DNA of 64,000 nt from DATAOG01 sp963753685 (GCA_963753685.1 CAVWDE010000027.1:1-64000), one strand, 5' to 3'. Counted from the first letter of the stretch, positions 21,473 through 31,431 are shown. The notes: generated by a model from the letters alone, not told the origin. A program made the numbers and translations.

Positions 21473-21765
21473 AAACCTACCTCAGCAACGCCCGGCCCAG
21501 GTGGTGCTGCGGCGCGATAGATCCGCGCTCGCATTTGCTCACATCGATAGCCGGGAGCGCCTGGGCTGGTGGCTCGGCCGCGCACGACGGCCATGCTGCA
21601 CTGCACACAACATATAGCCCGCCCGCTCTATTCCAGATCCCCCGAAATTGCATGGCTTGGTTGCAGGCATGAGCTCGGGGCCTCGCCGACGACGCAGCGA
21701 AGCGTTCAACCTACAACCCGGCTTTGGTGGGCTGCTCGGCCTCGTCCATTGACGACTGGATCCCG

Positions 21766-22479
21766 CTATGGCTCCGTCCGCGCGCGGATCAGCTCGCCAT
21801 GCCGGGGACAATCCGGCGCGGCCAGGGCGAGGAAGGGCGCGACCACGGTCTCGGGTGCGAGCTGCTGGTCCCGGTCCTCGCCCGGATAGGCGTGCGCGCG
21901 CAGGCGCGTGCGCATGGGTCCGGGATCGACCAGATTGACCCGCAGGCGCGTCTTGCGAACCTCGGCCGCATAACTCAGCACGAGCGCCTCGAGCGCGGCC
22001 TTGCTGGCCGCGTAGGCGCCCCAATAGGGCCGCGTGGCCCGTGCCTGGCTGCAGGTGACGAAGATCGCCCGGCCGGCCGGGGCCGCGCGCAGCAGCGGGT
22101 CGAACGAGCGCACCAGGCGGTAGTTGGCGCCGGCATTGAGCGCCATCACCTGCTCGAACACCTTGGGCTCGACGTGGCCGAGCGGCGAGAGGGTGCCGAG
22201 CTCGGCGGCGTTGCCTATCAGCACATCCAGCCGACCGTAACGCTGGGCGAGCACCCCGCCCAGCTGATCGATGCCAGCGCCCTGGAGGAGGTCGAGAGGC
22301 ACCAGCGTCGCCTGGCCGCCGCGGGCGCGCACCCGGTCGTCGACCTCCTCGAGCGCGCCCGGCGTCCGTCCGATCAGGATCAGCTGCGTGCCCTCGGCGG
22401 CGAACGCCTCGGCGAGCGCCGCGCCGAGGCCGTGGCTCGCCCCGGTAATCAGGACGATGCGCGCGGGCCGATCGGCCAG
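21766..22479 (-). CDS. SDR-family oxidoreductase downstream of purF (CTG start)
   Basis: About 237 residues: IVLITGASHGLG cofactor motif, a GNAA variant of the NNAG motif, a catalytic Ser in VTCSQA and YAASK. The dinucleotide motif can be included only if translation starts at the CTG at 22479, because an in-frame TGA lies seven codons upstream and no ATG, GTG or TTG lies in between. GAGG precedes it. It begins one base after the purF stop, consistent with translational coupling. A radA-cvpA-purF-SDR order is common in Alphaproteobacteria. Confidence 0.82.
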   Translation of the reverse strand: MADRPARIVLITGASHGLGAALAEAFAAEGTQLILIGRTPGALEEVDDRVRARGGQATLVPLDLLQGAGIDQLGGVLAQRYGRLDVLIGNAAELGTLSPLGHVEPKVFEQVMALNAGANYRLVRSFDPLLRAAPAGRAIFVTCSQARATRPYWGAYAASKAALEALVLSYAAEVRKTRLRVNLVDPGPMRTRLRAHAYPGEDRDQQLAPETVVAPFLALAAPDCPRHGELIRARTEP

Positions 22480-22480
22480 C

Positions 22481-23939
22481 TCAGGCGCCCTCGAGCATCA
22501 GCGACAGCTGGTCCGCCGAGCCGCCTTGGCCCAGGTCCTCGAGCAGGGTCGGATAGTCGCCGCTGAAACAGGCGTCGCAATAGTGCGGCTGCGCCGGATC
22601 GCGCCGCAGCCCGCCGACCGCGCGGTAGAGGCCGCCGATCGACAGGAAGCCCAGGCTGTCGACGCCGATGATGCGCGCCATCGCCTCGAGGTTGTTCTGC
22701 GCCGCCAGCAGCTCGGCCCGATCCGGGGTGTCGACGCCATAGAAGCAGGAGTGCGTGGTCGGCGGGCTCGCGACCCGCATGTGGACCTCGGTGGCGCCCG
22801 CCTGCCGGATCATGGCGACGATCTTGGTCGAGGTCGTGCCGCGGACGATCAAATCGTCGACCAGCACGACCCGTTTGCCGGCGACCGTGGCGCGGTTGGC
22901 GTTGTGCTTGAGCTTGACGCCCAGGTGGCGGATCCGGTCCGAGGGCTCGATGAAGGTGCGGCCGACGTAGTGGTTGCGGATCAGACCGAGCTCGAACGGC
23001 AGCCCGGCCGCCTGGGCGTAGCCGATCGCGGCCGGCACGCCCGAGTCGGGCACCGGGATCACGAGATCGGCCGGCGAGGGATGCTCCTTGGCGAGCTCGG
23101 CGCCGATCCGCTTCCTGGTCTCATAGACGCTCTGGCCCTCGACCGCGCTGTCGGGGCGCGCGAAATAGACGTATTCGAAAATGCAGAAGCGCTTGGGCGG
23201 GCGCGGGAACGGCGTGATGGTCTCGATCCCCGTCCGCGGTCACGGTCACGACCTCGCCCGGCGCGACGTCGCGGATGAAGCGGGCGCCCATGATGTCGAG
23301 CGCGCAGGTCTCCGAGGCGAAGATCGGCGCGCCGTCGAGCTCGCCCAGCACCAGCGGCCGGACCCCGAGCGGATCGCGCACGCCATAGAGCGCGTTGCCC
23401 GACAGCGCCACCAGGGCATAGGCGCCCTCGACCTGGCCGAGCGCGTCGACCAGGCGCTCGACCACGGTCGGCTGGCGCGAGCGCGCGATCAGATGAATGA
23501 TCACCTCGGTGTCCGAGGTCGACTGGAACAGGCAACCCTGGTCGACCAGCTCGCGCCGCAGCGTCAGCGCGTTGGTGAGGTTGCCGTTGTGGCCGAGCGC
23601 CAGGCCGCCGAAGGCAAAGTCGGCGAACAGCGGCTGCACGTTGCGCAGCAGCGGCGCGCCCTGGGTCGAGTAGCGGACGTGACCGATCGCGGCGTGGCCG
23701 GGGAGGGCCCCGATCACCGCCTCGCTGCTGAAATGGTCGCCGACCAGGCCGACCACGCGGTGGCTGTGGAACAGGCGGCCGTCGAGGCTGACCACGCCGG
23801 CCGCCTCCTGGCCGCGATGCTGGAGCGCGTGCAGACCGAGCACGGTGTGGGCGGCCGCGGCGTCGTGGCCGAAGATGCCGAACACGCCGCACTCCTCGCG
23901 CAGCTTGTCGTCGCTCGGCGGGTGGCGGCGTCCGGTCAT
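22481..23939 (-). pseudogene. purF: Amidophosphoribosyltransferase, one-base frameshift (probable sequencing error)
   Basis: First committed enzyme of purine synthesis. The N-terminal frame carries REECGVFGIFGH, with the nucleophilic Cys exposed after propeptide removal, and the glutaminase domain up to about residue 235. The C-terminal frame carries KRFCIFEYVYF, the PRPP loop VLVDDLIVRGTT and a C-terminal CDACFSGDYP. Removing one G from GGGG (complement of 23228-23231) joins them into 485 residues, the normal length. Since purF is needed for purine synthesis and nothing else is damaged, I expect the gene to be intact in the organism. The ATG overlaps the cvpA stop. Confidence 0.93.
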
Positions 23940-24511
23940 CGTTTGGCCAGCTCCCTGGCGGTCTGGCTGAGCTCTTCGCCGCGTTGCCTGGCGAGGTCGG
24001 CGGCCGCCTTGGTGTTGCGGGCGACCTCCGCCGGCACGAAGCGCCGCAACAGGCCCGCGCCCTCCTGCACATAGGGCAGGACCCGCGCCTGCTTGATCCA
24101 GGCCGGCTGCTCGTCCGGCGCGATCGCCATGGAGAGGCCGAGATAGACCGCGCACACGATCACCGCACCCCGCGCCGCGCCGAACGCCATGCCGCCCAGC
24201 CGGTCGATGATCCCGAGGCGGCCGCCCGGGAGATGGTCCGCGAGGACCGCGGCGACCAGCTTGAACCCGATCAAGGGCACGATGAACACGACGCAGAACG
24301 CCGCGACGTCGGCCAGCCACGCGGTCTCGATGGTCTTTCGGGCCAGCTCGCGCGCATAGTCGAAGCCGTACCAGGCGACCGCGCCGGCACCGATCCAGCA
24401 GGCGATCGCAAGCGCCTCGCGGGCCGCGCCGCGCACCATCGAGACCACGACCGACAGGCCGACCACGACCAGGACGGCGATGTCGAAAGCGGTCACCGGC
24501 AGGTTGGCCAT
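23936..24511 (-). CDS. cvpA: CvpA family membrane protein
   Basis: 191 residues with four hydrophobic segments (AFDIAVLVVVGLSVVVS first). The CvpA motif region includes FVVPL-like FIVPLIGF and DRLGGMAFGAARG, followed by a charged C-terminal helix. CvpA was first linked to colicin V export; its biochemical role is unclear. The ATG at 24511 lies 4 bp after the radA stop, and its own TGA overlaps the purF ATG. Confidence 0.9.
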   Translation of the reverse strand: MANLPVTAFDIAVLVVVGLSVVVSMVRGAAREALAIACWIGAGAVAWYGFDYARELARKTIETAWLADVAAFCVVFIVPLIGFKLVAAVLADHLPGGRLGIIDRLGGMAFGAARGAVIVCAVYLGLSMAIAPDEQPAWIKQARVLPYVQEGAGLLRRFVPAEVARNTKAAADLARQRGEELSQTARELAKR

Positions 24512-24515
24512 CGCT

Positions 24516-25985
24516 TCAATCGGAGGCGTGAGCGTGCCGGGCGACCGGTGCCGGCGCCCGGCCGGCGGGCCGCTCAGCCGGCATGGCCGCGCGATCGCCG
24601 CCCGCCAGATCGCCACCCGTCAGGACGTCGACCAGCTCGCCGACCCTCCTCAGCGTACCGAGCCGGAGCCCCGCTGCAGCGCCCGGCAAACGCGCCGCTT
24701 CGGCGCTCGCCGCCGGCAGGATCGCCTGGTCGAAGCCCAGCTTCGAGGCCTCCCGCAAGCGCGCCTCGGGCTGGCTCACCGCCCGCACCTCACCCGCGAG
24801 CCCGATCTCGCCGAAGATCACCGCGCTCGCGGGCACCGGCCGATCGAGCAGCGAGGAGACCAGGGCTGCCGCCACCGCGAGATCGGCGGCCGGCTCGCCG
24901 ATCCGCAAGCCCCCGGCGACGTTCAGATAGACGTCACGGGCGCCGATGGCAAGCCCGCAGCGGGCTTCCAGCACCGCGAGCAGCATGGCCAGGCGGGCTG
25001 TGTCCCAGCCGACCACGGTGCGCCTGGGCGTGCCGAGCGGGCTCGGTCCGACCAGGGCCTGGATCTCGACCAGGAGCGGGCGCGAGCCTTCCATGCCGGC
25101 GAACACCGCGGCGCCGGACACGCCCGCCTCGCGCTCGGCCAGGAACAGCGCCGAGGGGTTCGCCACCTCGACCAGGCCGCGCTCGGCCATCTCGAACACG
25201 CCGATCTCGTTGGCGGCGCCGAACCGGTTCTTGACCGCGCGCAGGATCCGGAACTGGTGGCCGCGGTCGCCCTCGAAGTAGAGCACCGCGTCGACCATGT
25301 GCTCGAGCACGCGCGGACCCGCGATCTGGCCGTCCTTGGTGACGTGGCCGACCAGGAACAGCGCCGTGCCGCGCCGCTTGGCGAAGCGGATCAGCTCGTG
25401 CGCGCTGGTGCGCAGCTGGGTGACCGTGCCGGGCGCCGATTCGACGCTGTCGACGAACATGGTCTGGATCGAATCGATCACCAGCAGCTCGGGCGCCTGC
25501 GGCTGGTCGAAGGTCGCGAGGATGTCGCGCACCGAGGTCGCGGTGGTGACCTTAAGCGGCGCGCCGTCGACCCCGAGGCGGGCGGCGCGCAGGCGGATCT
25601 GATCGATCAATTCCTCGCCGCTGACGTAGGCGACCGAAGCGCCGGCCGCGGCCAATGCCGCGCCGGCCTGGAGCACGAGCGTCGACTTGCCGATCCCGGG
25701 ATCGCCGCCGATCAGGACTGCCGAGCCCTCGACCAGGCCGCCGCCGAGCACCCGGTCGAGCTCCGCGATCGCGGTCGAGAGGCGCGCCGGTCCCTCGGAC
25801 GCGCCGGCCAGGCCCACCAGCTCGAGGCGTTGGGCGGCCCCGGCGCGCAGGCCCTTGGGCACCAGCGCCGGCGCGGTCTCCTCGGCCAGCGTATTCCATT
25901 CGCCGCAGGCCTCGCAGCGACCGGCCCACTTGGGCTGGACCGCACCGCAGCTCTGGCAGACGTAGCGGATCTCGGATCGAGCCAT
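24516..25985 (-). CDS. radA: DNA repair protein RadA
   Basis: RecA-related branch-migration ATPase, 489 residues. It has an N-terminal C4 zinc finger (CQSCG ... CEACGEW), Walker A GGDPGIGKST near residue 95, the RadA-specific KNRFG motif and a Lon-protease-like C-terminal domain. The ATG at 25985 (MARSEIRYVC) has GGAG upstream. It heads the radA-cvpA-purF-SDR operon and is divergent from the first HigBA module. Confidence 0.96.
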   Translation of the reverse strand: MARSEIRYVCQSCGAVQPKWAGRCEACGEWNTLAEETAPALVPKGLRAGAAQRLELVGLAGASEGPARLSTAIAELDRVLGGGLVEGSAVLIGGDPGIGKSTLVLQAGAALAAAGASVAYVSGEELIDQIRLRAARLGVDGAPLKVTTATSVRDILATFDQPQAPELLVIDSIQTMFVDSVESAPGTVTQLRTSAHELIRFAKRRGTALFLVGHVTKDGQIAGPRVLEHMVDAVLYFEGDRGHQFRILRAVKNRFGAANEIGVFEMAERGLVEVANPSALFLAEREAGVSGAAVFAGMEGSRPLLVEIQALVGPSPLGTPRRTVVGWDTARLAMLLAVLEARCGLAIGARDVYLNVAGGLRIGEPAADLAVAAALVSSLLDRPVPASAVIFGEIGLAGEVRAVSQPEARLREASKLGFDQAILPAASAEAARLPGAAAGLRLGTLRRVGELVDVLTGGDLAGGDRAAMPAERPAGRAPAPVARHAHASD

Positions 25986-26020
25986 CGGTGCTCCGAACGC
26001 CCTCAAACGCGGTGATACGC

Positions 26021-26037
26021 TTGACGTCCAGCGTCAA
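26021..26037. promoter_or_regulatory. Inverted repeat upstream of higBA-1 (candidate operator)
   Basis: TTGACG and CGTCAA are separated by five bases, a perfect 6-bp inverted repeat, 18 bp before the higB start and 36 bp before radA. HigA antitoxins usually repress their own operon through such palindromes. It could also affect radA. Confidence 0.5.
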
Positions 26038-26054
26038 AGGCGCTATCTTGGCAT

Positions 26055-26334
26055 ATGAATTCGAAGCTTCAAGGACAAGCGCGCGGAGCGGCTGTTCGAT
26101 GGCGACCGGGTCTCCGAGTTCCAGGGATTTGTCCGGCAAGCCGAAAAGCGGCTGCGGCTCCTCGATGCCGCCGACAGTCTGAGAGCTTTGAGGATGTTGC
26201 CGAGCAACCGATTTGAGGCCCTGAAGGGTGACCGGGCTGGACAATATAGCATTCGGATCAACCGGCAATGGCGGATCTGCTTCGAATGGCGTGATGACGG
26301 CGCCTGGCAGGTCGAGATCGTGGACTATCACTGA
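26055..26334 (+). CDS. higB: HigB-like (RelE/ParE fold) toxin with an extra base at its start
   Basis: Ribosome-dependent mRNA interferase family, about 92 residues: RSFKDKRAERLF near the N-terminus, RFEALKGDRAGQYSIRI, WRICFEW, and EIVDYH at the C-terminus. The family begins M-I-R. Here the DNA reads ATGAATTCGA, so ATG is out of frame by one A with the rest. Either a base was inserted or misread, or the rare start ATT (26059) is used. An in-frame TGA lies just upstream, so no other start is available. The antitoxin gene follows 14 bp later. Confidence 0.75.
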
Positions 26335-26348
26335 AGAGGAGCAAGGCG

Positions 26349-26636
26349 ATGGCGCGGACGCCGATTCATCCCGGGGAGTTCCTGCACGACGAGCTCGAGG
26401 AGCTCGGGATCAGCGCCGCCGAGCTCGCCCGGCGCATCCGCGTGCCGGCCAATCGCGTTTCCCAGATTCTCGCGGGCAAGCGCAACGTCTCGGCCGATAC
26501 CGCGCTCAGGCTCGGCCGCTGGTTCGGCACCGGCCCCGACCTCTGGCTCAACCTGCAGAAGGCCTACGACCTCGATCTTGCGCGCCAGGAGCACGGCGCC
26601 GCGATCGACGCCATCGAGCCACGCGTCGCGGCATAG
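26349..26636 (+). CDS. higA: HigA-family antitoxin
   Basis: 95 residues. The XRE-type helix-turn-helix sits in AAELARRIRVPANRVSQILAG, within the typical HigA frame IHPGEFLHDELEELGIS ... WFGTGPDLWLNLQKAYDL. GAGGAG precedes the ATG. It neutralises the upstream HigB and probably represses the pair through the inverted repeat at 26021. A homologous module lies at 57758-58397. Confidence 0.92.
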   Translation: MARTPIHPGEFLHDELEELGISAAELARRIRVPANRVSQILAGKRNVSADTALRLGRWFGTGPDLWLNLQKAYDLDLARQEHGAAIDAIEPRVAA

Positions 26637-26673
26637 CGCCGGTCCATGGTCCCGGAGCGGCGGCCCGTCGACC

Positions 26674-27108
26674 TCAGGAGCGTGCGCCTGGCCTGGGTTC
26701 CACGCTGGATCGCTGCGGCGCGCCCAGGGCCAGGTCGTCGAGGATCGGGCACTCCGGGCGGTCGTCGCCGTGGCAGCTGTTGGCGAGCTGCACGAGCGTC
26801 GAGCGCATGCCGGCGAGTTCCGCGAGCTTGCGGTCGATGGCCTCGATCCGTTGCTCGGCCAGCGCCTTGACCTCGGCACTCGCCCGGTGAGGATTGCGAT
26901 AAAGATCAATCAGTTGTCGGCATTCCTTGACGCTGAATCCGAGCGATCGGGCGCGCTGCAGGAAGCGCAGGACGTGCAGGTCGGTCGCGCCATAGGCCCG
27001 GTAGCCGTTGCCGGTCCTCGGCGCCGGCGCGACCAGGCCGATGTCCTCGTAGTAGCGGATGGTCTTGGCCGGCACGCCCGAGAGCGCCGCGGCCTCGCCG
27101 ATATTCAT
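26674..27108 (-). CDS. cueR: Cu(I)-responsive MerR-family regulator CueR-like
   Basis: 144 residues. The N-terminal MerR winged helix has MNIGEAAALSGVPAKTIRYYEDIGL. A dimerisation helix follows, and the metal-binding loop has two cysteines in CHGDDRPECPILDDL, the CueR spacing. The ATG at 27108 gives the family start, and longer open sequence upstream is not needed. CueR normally activates a copper ATPase or copper chaperone on copper stress, but no such gene is next to it here. Confidence 0.88.
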   Translation of the reverse strand: MNIGEAAALSGVPAKTIRYYEDIGLVAPAPRTGNGYRAYGATDLHVLRFLQRARSLGFSVKECRQLIDLYRNPHRASAEVKALAEQRIEAIDRKLAELAGMRSTLVQLANSCHGDDRPECPILDDLALGAPQRSSVEPRPGARS

Positions 27109-27207
27109 CTCGACCTCGTAGACACTTCCGGGCGGCAGCCCGCAGCAATGCGCAATGCTAGCCGATCCTTCCAGAGACGGGAAGCTCGGGGCCACTCGCC
27201 CGAGAGC

Positions 27208-27792
27208 TCAGCGCCTGCCCGCCCCATACCGGAAGCAGTCGACCAGGTGGTCGTCGACCATGCCGGTCGCCTGCATGAAGGCGTAGCAGATGGTCGGGCC
27301 GCAGAACTTGAAGCCGCGCGCCTTGAGCGCCTTGGACATGGCGCGCGCCTCGGCGGTCTCGGTCGGGACCTCGCTCATGGCGCGCCGCCGGTTGACGATC
27401 GGCTCGCCGTCCACGAACTGCCAGAGGAAACCGGCAAAACCGCCGGGCTCGGTCATCAGCTCGAGATAGCCGCGGGCGGAGAGGATCGCGCCCTCGACCT
27501 TGGCGCGGTTGCGCACGATGCCAGGGTCCGCGAGCAGCGCCGCGATCTTGTCCGGGCCATAGGCGGCGATCGTCGCCGGCTCGAATTGATCGAACGCTTG
27601 GCGAAAGTTGTCGCGTTTTCTCAAGATCGTGATCCAGGCGAGCCCGGCCTGGAACCCCTCCAGCACCAGCATCTCGAACAGGCGCCGGTCGTCCTTGAGC
27701 GGCACCCCCCACTCCTGGTCGTGGTAGGCGAGGTTGAGCGGGTCGCTTCCCGCCCAGCCGCAGCGGATCCTGCCGTCGTCCGCCGTCGCCAT
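27208..27792 (-). CDS. tag: DNA-3-methyladenine glycosylase I
   Basis: Base-excision repair enzyme of 194 residues. It shows RCGWAGSDPLNLAYHDQEWG, with the Tag N-terminal Cys and His, then FEMLVLEGFQAGLAW, and the C-terminal FKFCGPTICYAFMQATGMVDDH with the zinc-snap residues. The ATG overlaps the upstream TIM-barrel gene's TGA by one base, so the two genes are coupled. Confidence 0.94.
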   Translation of the reverse strand: MATADDGRIRCGWAGSDPLNLAYHDQEWGVPLKDDRRLFEMLVLEGFQAGLAWITILRKRDNFRQAFDQFEPATIAAYGPDKIAALLADPGIVRNRAKVEGAILSARGYLELMTEPGGFAGFLWQFVDGEPIVNRRRAMSEVPTETAEARAMSKALKARGFKFCGPTICYAFMQATGMVDDHLVDCFRYGAGRR

Positions 27793-28607
27793 CAGCCGCC
27801 GCCCGCCATCGCGACCAGATCGTCGCGGCCGCGCAGCATGTCCTCGATCGAGCCGAACGCCAGCATGTAGTGCTGGCGGTAGCCCGCCGCCTCGATCTGA
27901 TCGAACATGGCCTTGAAGTCGATCGTGCCCGCCCCCGGATAGAGATGCTCCTCCTTGCCGCCCCGATTGTCGGCGAGCCGGACCTCGCCGCAGCGGCCGA
28001 GGTCGAACAGGCCCGTGAAGCCCGCGATGCCCTCCGGCAGCATGTGGGCGTGGTTCACGGTATAGGCCCAGCCAAGGTGCGGCGAGGTGAGCTGGTCGAA
28101 ATAGTAGCGGCATTCGGCGACGTCATGGCCGAGGTAGTGGACCTCGGCGTCGTCGGGCTCGGGGTTCATGTTCTCGAGCAGGAGCTGGACGCCCGCCCGC
28201 TCGGCCTGATCGGCCGCGCGCTTCAGCCGCTCGAGCGCGGCCTGCCTGCGGCGCTCGTAGTCGCTGGTGAAGTGATAGCCGGCGTGGACCACGATCCAGC
28301 CGGCGCCGAGGCGCACCGCGAGGTCCATATAAGCTGCAAGGTACGCGTCGACCGCTTCGCGCAGGAAGGGCGAGGTCTCGGCGACGTTGACCGCGGACAG
28401 CGTGTGCAGGCCCAGCCGGATGCCGTGCCGATCGAGCCGGCCGCGCACCGCGCGCAGCCTCGCGTCATCGAACCCGCCGAGCTCGTTCGGCGGGTGGTCG
28501 ACGCAGACATCGGCGTAGAACACCTCCCTGGCCGCCGCCCAGTCGAGCGCGTCCTCGAGGCGCAGCCGGCCGCCGAAGTCGATCCCGATCCGCTGTCGCA
28601 AGGTCAT
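27792..28607 (-). CDS. Sugar phosphate isomerase/epimerase-like TIM-barrel protein
   Basis: A 271-residue AP-endonuclease-2/xylose-isomerase-like barrel. Candidate metal ligands are HAGYH, LLENMNPEPDD, VNHAHM and the LADNRGGKEEHLYPGAG loop, where His and Glu of this superfamily bind metal. The ATG at 28607 (MTLRQRIGIDFGG) starts at the first barrel strand; the upstream open sequence is not conserved-looking. It is coupled to tag. Its substrate is not recognisable. Confidence 0.8.
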   Translation of the reverse strand: MTLRQRIGIDFGGRLRLEDALDWAAAREVFYADVCVDHPPNELGGFDDARLRAVRGRLDRHGIRLGLHTLSAVNVAETSPFLREAVDAYLAAYMDLAVRLGAGWIVVHAGYHFTSDYERRRQAALERLKRAADQAERAGVQLLLENMNPEPDDAEVHYLGHDVAECRYYFDQLTSPHLGWAYTVNHAHMLPEGIAGFTGLFDLGRCGEVRLADNRGGKEEHLYPGAGTIDFKAMFDQIEAAGYRQHYMLAFGSIEDMLRGRDDLVAMAGGG

Positions 28608-28945
28608 GGGCCACATCCTGGGTGCGAAGCCTAGAGCGAACGGACGGGCAGTGCGAGCGGAGAAACATGCCGCCGGCAGCCGGCCGCGGCGGGTCCGGCC
28701 AGACACCTCCCAGCCGTTGTCTGGGACGGCGCCCCGGCGCGCCGGCTCCGGTGCTCGCGGCGTCCCCACCTCGTCGATTTGCCGCCTTTGCCAAGTGATA
28801 CTGGCCGGCCATCGTATCTCCGGCGCCCGATTTCTGGGCAACGTCCTGGCAAACTTTGGGGTCCAATCCGCGTCCGAAACGTGACATAAGCGCTGACGCC
28901 GCACTGCATCGGGGCGCTTTTGTGGGGGTTCTAGAGGACGGAAAG
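28608..28945. other. Intergenic region upstream of argC
   Basis: 338 bp between the divergent TIM-barrel gene and argC. I see no gene, tRNA or strong hairpin. It should contain the promoters of both. Confidence 0.6.
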
Positions 28946-29992
28946 ATGACCGCCAACAGCGTGAGCATCGGGATCCTGGGTGCGACCGGCTACACCGGCA
29001 TCGAGCTCTTGCGCCTGCTGCAGGATCACCCCTCGGCGCGGGTCGCCTGCATGACCTCGGACCGCTACGCCGGCCAGCCGATCGCCGCGGTCTTCCCGCA
29101 TCTCGCCGGGCGCCCGCTGCCGGGGCTCATCAAGATCGAGGACAGCGATCCGGGCGGCCTCGACGTGCTGTTCGGCTGCCTGCCGCACGGCACCACCCAG
29201 GACGTGATCCGGGAGTTGCCGCGCGGGCCCAAGGTGATCGATCTGTCCGCCGATTTCCGCCTGCGCGACGTCGCCATGTACGAGCGCACCTATGGCCAGC
29301 CGCATCGCGCCGTGGCACGCCAGAAAGATGCGGTGTACGGGCTGACCGAGCTCGCGCGCGACGCGCTCCGGGCGACCGATCTGGTGGCCAACCCCGGCTG
29401 CTATCCGACCAGCGCGCAGCTGCCGCTGCGGCCGCTGCTCGCGGCCGGCCTGATCGCGCTCGACCCGATCATCATCGACGCCAAGTCGGGGGTCACCGGC
29501 GCCGGCCGCGCGGCCAAGGAGGCCTCGCTGCACAGCGAGGTCAGCGAGGGCCTGCACGCCTATGGGGTCGCCAGTCACCGCCACGCGCCCGAGATCGAGC
29601 AGGGCCTGTCGGAGGCCGCGGGCGAGCCGGTCGCCGTGAGCTTCACGCCCCATCTCGTGCCCATGAACCGCGGCATCCTCGCGACCATCTACGTCCGCCT
29701 GCAGGATGGCGTCGGCGCCCCGGACCTCCAGGCCGAGCTCGAGCGCGCTTACGAGGGCGAGCCGTTCGTGCGCGTGCTGCCGTTCAAGAGCCTGCCGGCG
29801 ACCCGCCATGTGCGCGGCACCAATCTCTGCCTGATCGCGGTCCACCCCGACCGGGTCGCGGGCCGGGCGATTGTGCTCTGCGTCATCGACAATCTGGTCA
29901 AGGGTGCCTCCGGCCAGGCGCTGCAGAACATGAACCTGATGCTCGGCCTGCCCGAGACGGCGGGCCTCGGCCAGGCGCCGCTGTTCCCATAG
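28946..29992 (+). CDS. argC: N-acetyl-gamma-glutamyl-phosphate reductase
   Basis: Third step of arginine synthesis: NADPH-dependent reduction of N-acetylglutamyl phosphate. It is 348 residues. The NADP motif is GATGYTGIELLRLL, the catalytic Cys is in NPGCYPT, and the conserved HRHAPEIEQ and HLVPMNRG follow. The ATG at 28946 is preceded by GGACGGAAAG; earlier open frame is not conserved. It lies 17 bp upstream of the threonine ammonia-lyase gene on the same strand. Confidence 0.96.
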   Translation: MTANSVSIGILGATGYTGIELLRLLQDHPSARVACMTSDRYAGQPIAAVFPHLAGRPLPGLIKIEDSDPGGLDVLFGCLPHGTTQDVIRELPRGPKVIDLSADFRLRDVAMYERTYGQPHRAVARQKDAVYGLTELARDALRATDLVANPGCYPTSAQLPLRPLLAAGLIALDPIIIDAKSGVTGAGRAAKEASLHSEVSEGLHAYGVASHRHAPEIEQGLSEAAGEPVAVSFTPHLVPMNRGILATIYVRLQDGVGAPDLQAELERAYEGEPFVRVLPFKSLPATRHVRGTNLCLIAVHPDRVAGRAIVLCVIDNLVKGASGQALQNMNLMLGLPETAGLGQAPLFP

Positions 29993-30009
29993 GCGGACTT
30001 TTGCGCCCG

Positions 30010-31237
30010 ATGGCGATCACGCTCGCCGAGATCGAGGCCGCAGCCGAAGTACTCCGCGGCCAGGTCGTGCGCACGCCCTGCCTGCGCTCGGCGCGCCTGT
30101 CGGAGGTGCTGGGCGCCGAGATCACGCTCAAGCTCGAGACCCTGCAGCACAGCTCCTCGTTCAAGGACCGGGGCGCCCTGGCCAAGCTCATGAGCCTGAC
30201 CGAGGAGGAGCGCGCACGCGGCGTGATCGCCATGTCGGCCGGCAACCACGCCCAGGGGGTCGCTTATCACGCGACCCGGCTCGGCATCCCGGCGACCATC
30301 GTGATGCCGAAGCTCACGCCGTTCGTGAAAGTGGAAAAAACCGCCCAGTTCGGCGCCAAAGTCGTGCTCGAGGGCGAATTCGGTCGACGAGGCCGCGGAC
30401 TATGCCAGGCAGCTCGCCGCCGGGCGCGACCTGGTCTTCATCCACCCCTACGACGACCCGGCGATCATTGCCGGCCAGGGCACGATCGGCCTCGAGATGC
30501 TGGCGGACGTGCCCGAGCTCGAGGTGCTGGTGGTGCCGATCGGCGGCGGCGGCCTGATCTCAGGCATCGCGACCGCGGCCAAAGCGCAAAAACCCGGGAT
30601 CGAGATCATCGGCGTCCAGGCCGCAGCCTGCCCCTCGATGTACCGCAAGCGCGCCGGGCTGCCCGAGGCGCCGCTGCGCCCGACCATCGCCGACGGCATT
30701 GCGGTCAAGCGGCCCGGCCGCTTCACGCTGCCGATCGTCAAGGCGCTGGTCGACGACATCCTGCTGGTCGAAGAGGCCGCGATCGAGGCCGCGATCCTCA
30801 GCCTCTTGGAGATCGAGAAGCTCGTGGTCGAGGGCGCCGGCGCCGCCGGCCTGGCCGCGGTCATGAGCGCGCGCGAGCGGTTCGCCGGCCGCCGCGTCGG
30901 CCTGATCCTGTGCGGCGGCAACATCGATCTGCGCCTGTTGTCGGTGGTGATCCTGCGCGGCCTCGCCCATTCCCGGCGGCTGATCTGGATCCAGGTCGAG
31001 ATGCCGGACGCGCCCGGCAACCTTGCCAAGGTCGCAGCCCTGATCGGCGAGGCCGGCGGCAACATCCTCGAGGTCCAGCATCAGCGGGCGTTCTCGCCCT
31101 TGTCGGTCAAGTCGACCGGGGTCGACTTCATCATCGAGACGCGCAACGCCGCCCATGCCGCCGAGGTCGTGACCACGCTGCGCGCCGCGGGCTTCCACGT
31201 GCGCGTGCTCGAGGGGCCGGGCGGCGCCCAGATCTGA
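30010..31237 (+). pseudogene. ilvA: Threonine ammonia-lyase, one-base frameshift (probable sequencing error)
   Basis: PLP enzyme making 2-oxobutanoate from threonine for isoleucine synthesis, or in a catabolic role. The PLP lysine is in HSSSFKDRGAL near residue 55, AGNHAQGVAYHA follows, and PIGGGGLISG binds the phosphate. The C-terminal 80 residues form one ACT domain (VEMPDAPGNLAKV). Removing one T of TT at 30379-30380 joins the frames as GESVDEAADYA and gives 408 residues, the usual single-ACT length. The first part starts at ATG 30010 behind argC. Confidence 0.92.
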
Positions 31238-31431
31238 AGTCACGCAATCGTGCGCGTCGTAACGCGCCCATGCCGAGATCCCTTCACGCGGCATTTACCG
31301 GCGCGGTCGCACACTTCGCGTGATGTCCGACCGGGCGCGACCGGGCCACTCTGAAGCGAGGCCTCGCGCGGCGGCGTGGTCCTCGGGTTCGGCCGGAAGC
31401 TGCGCGCCCACAGGATGCACGGAACTCCCCC

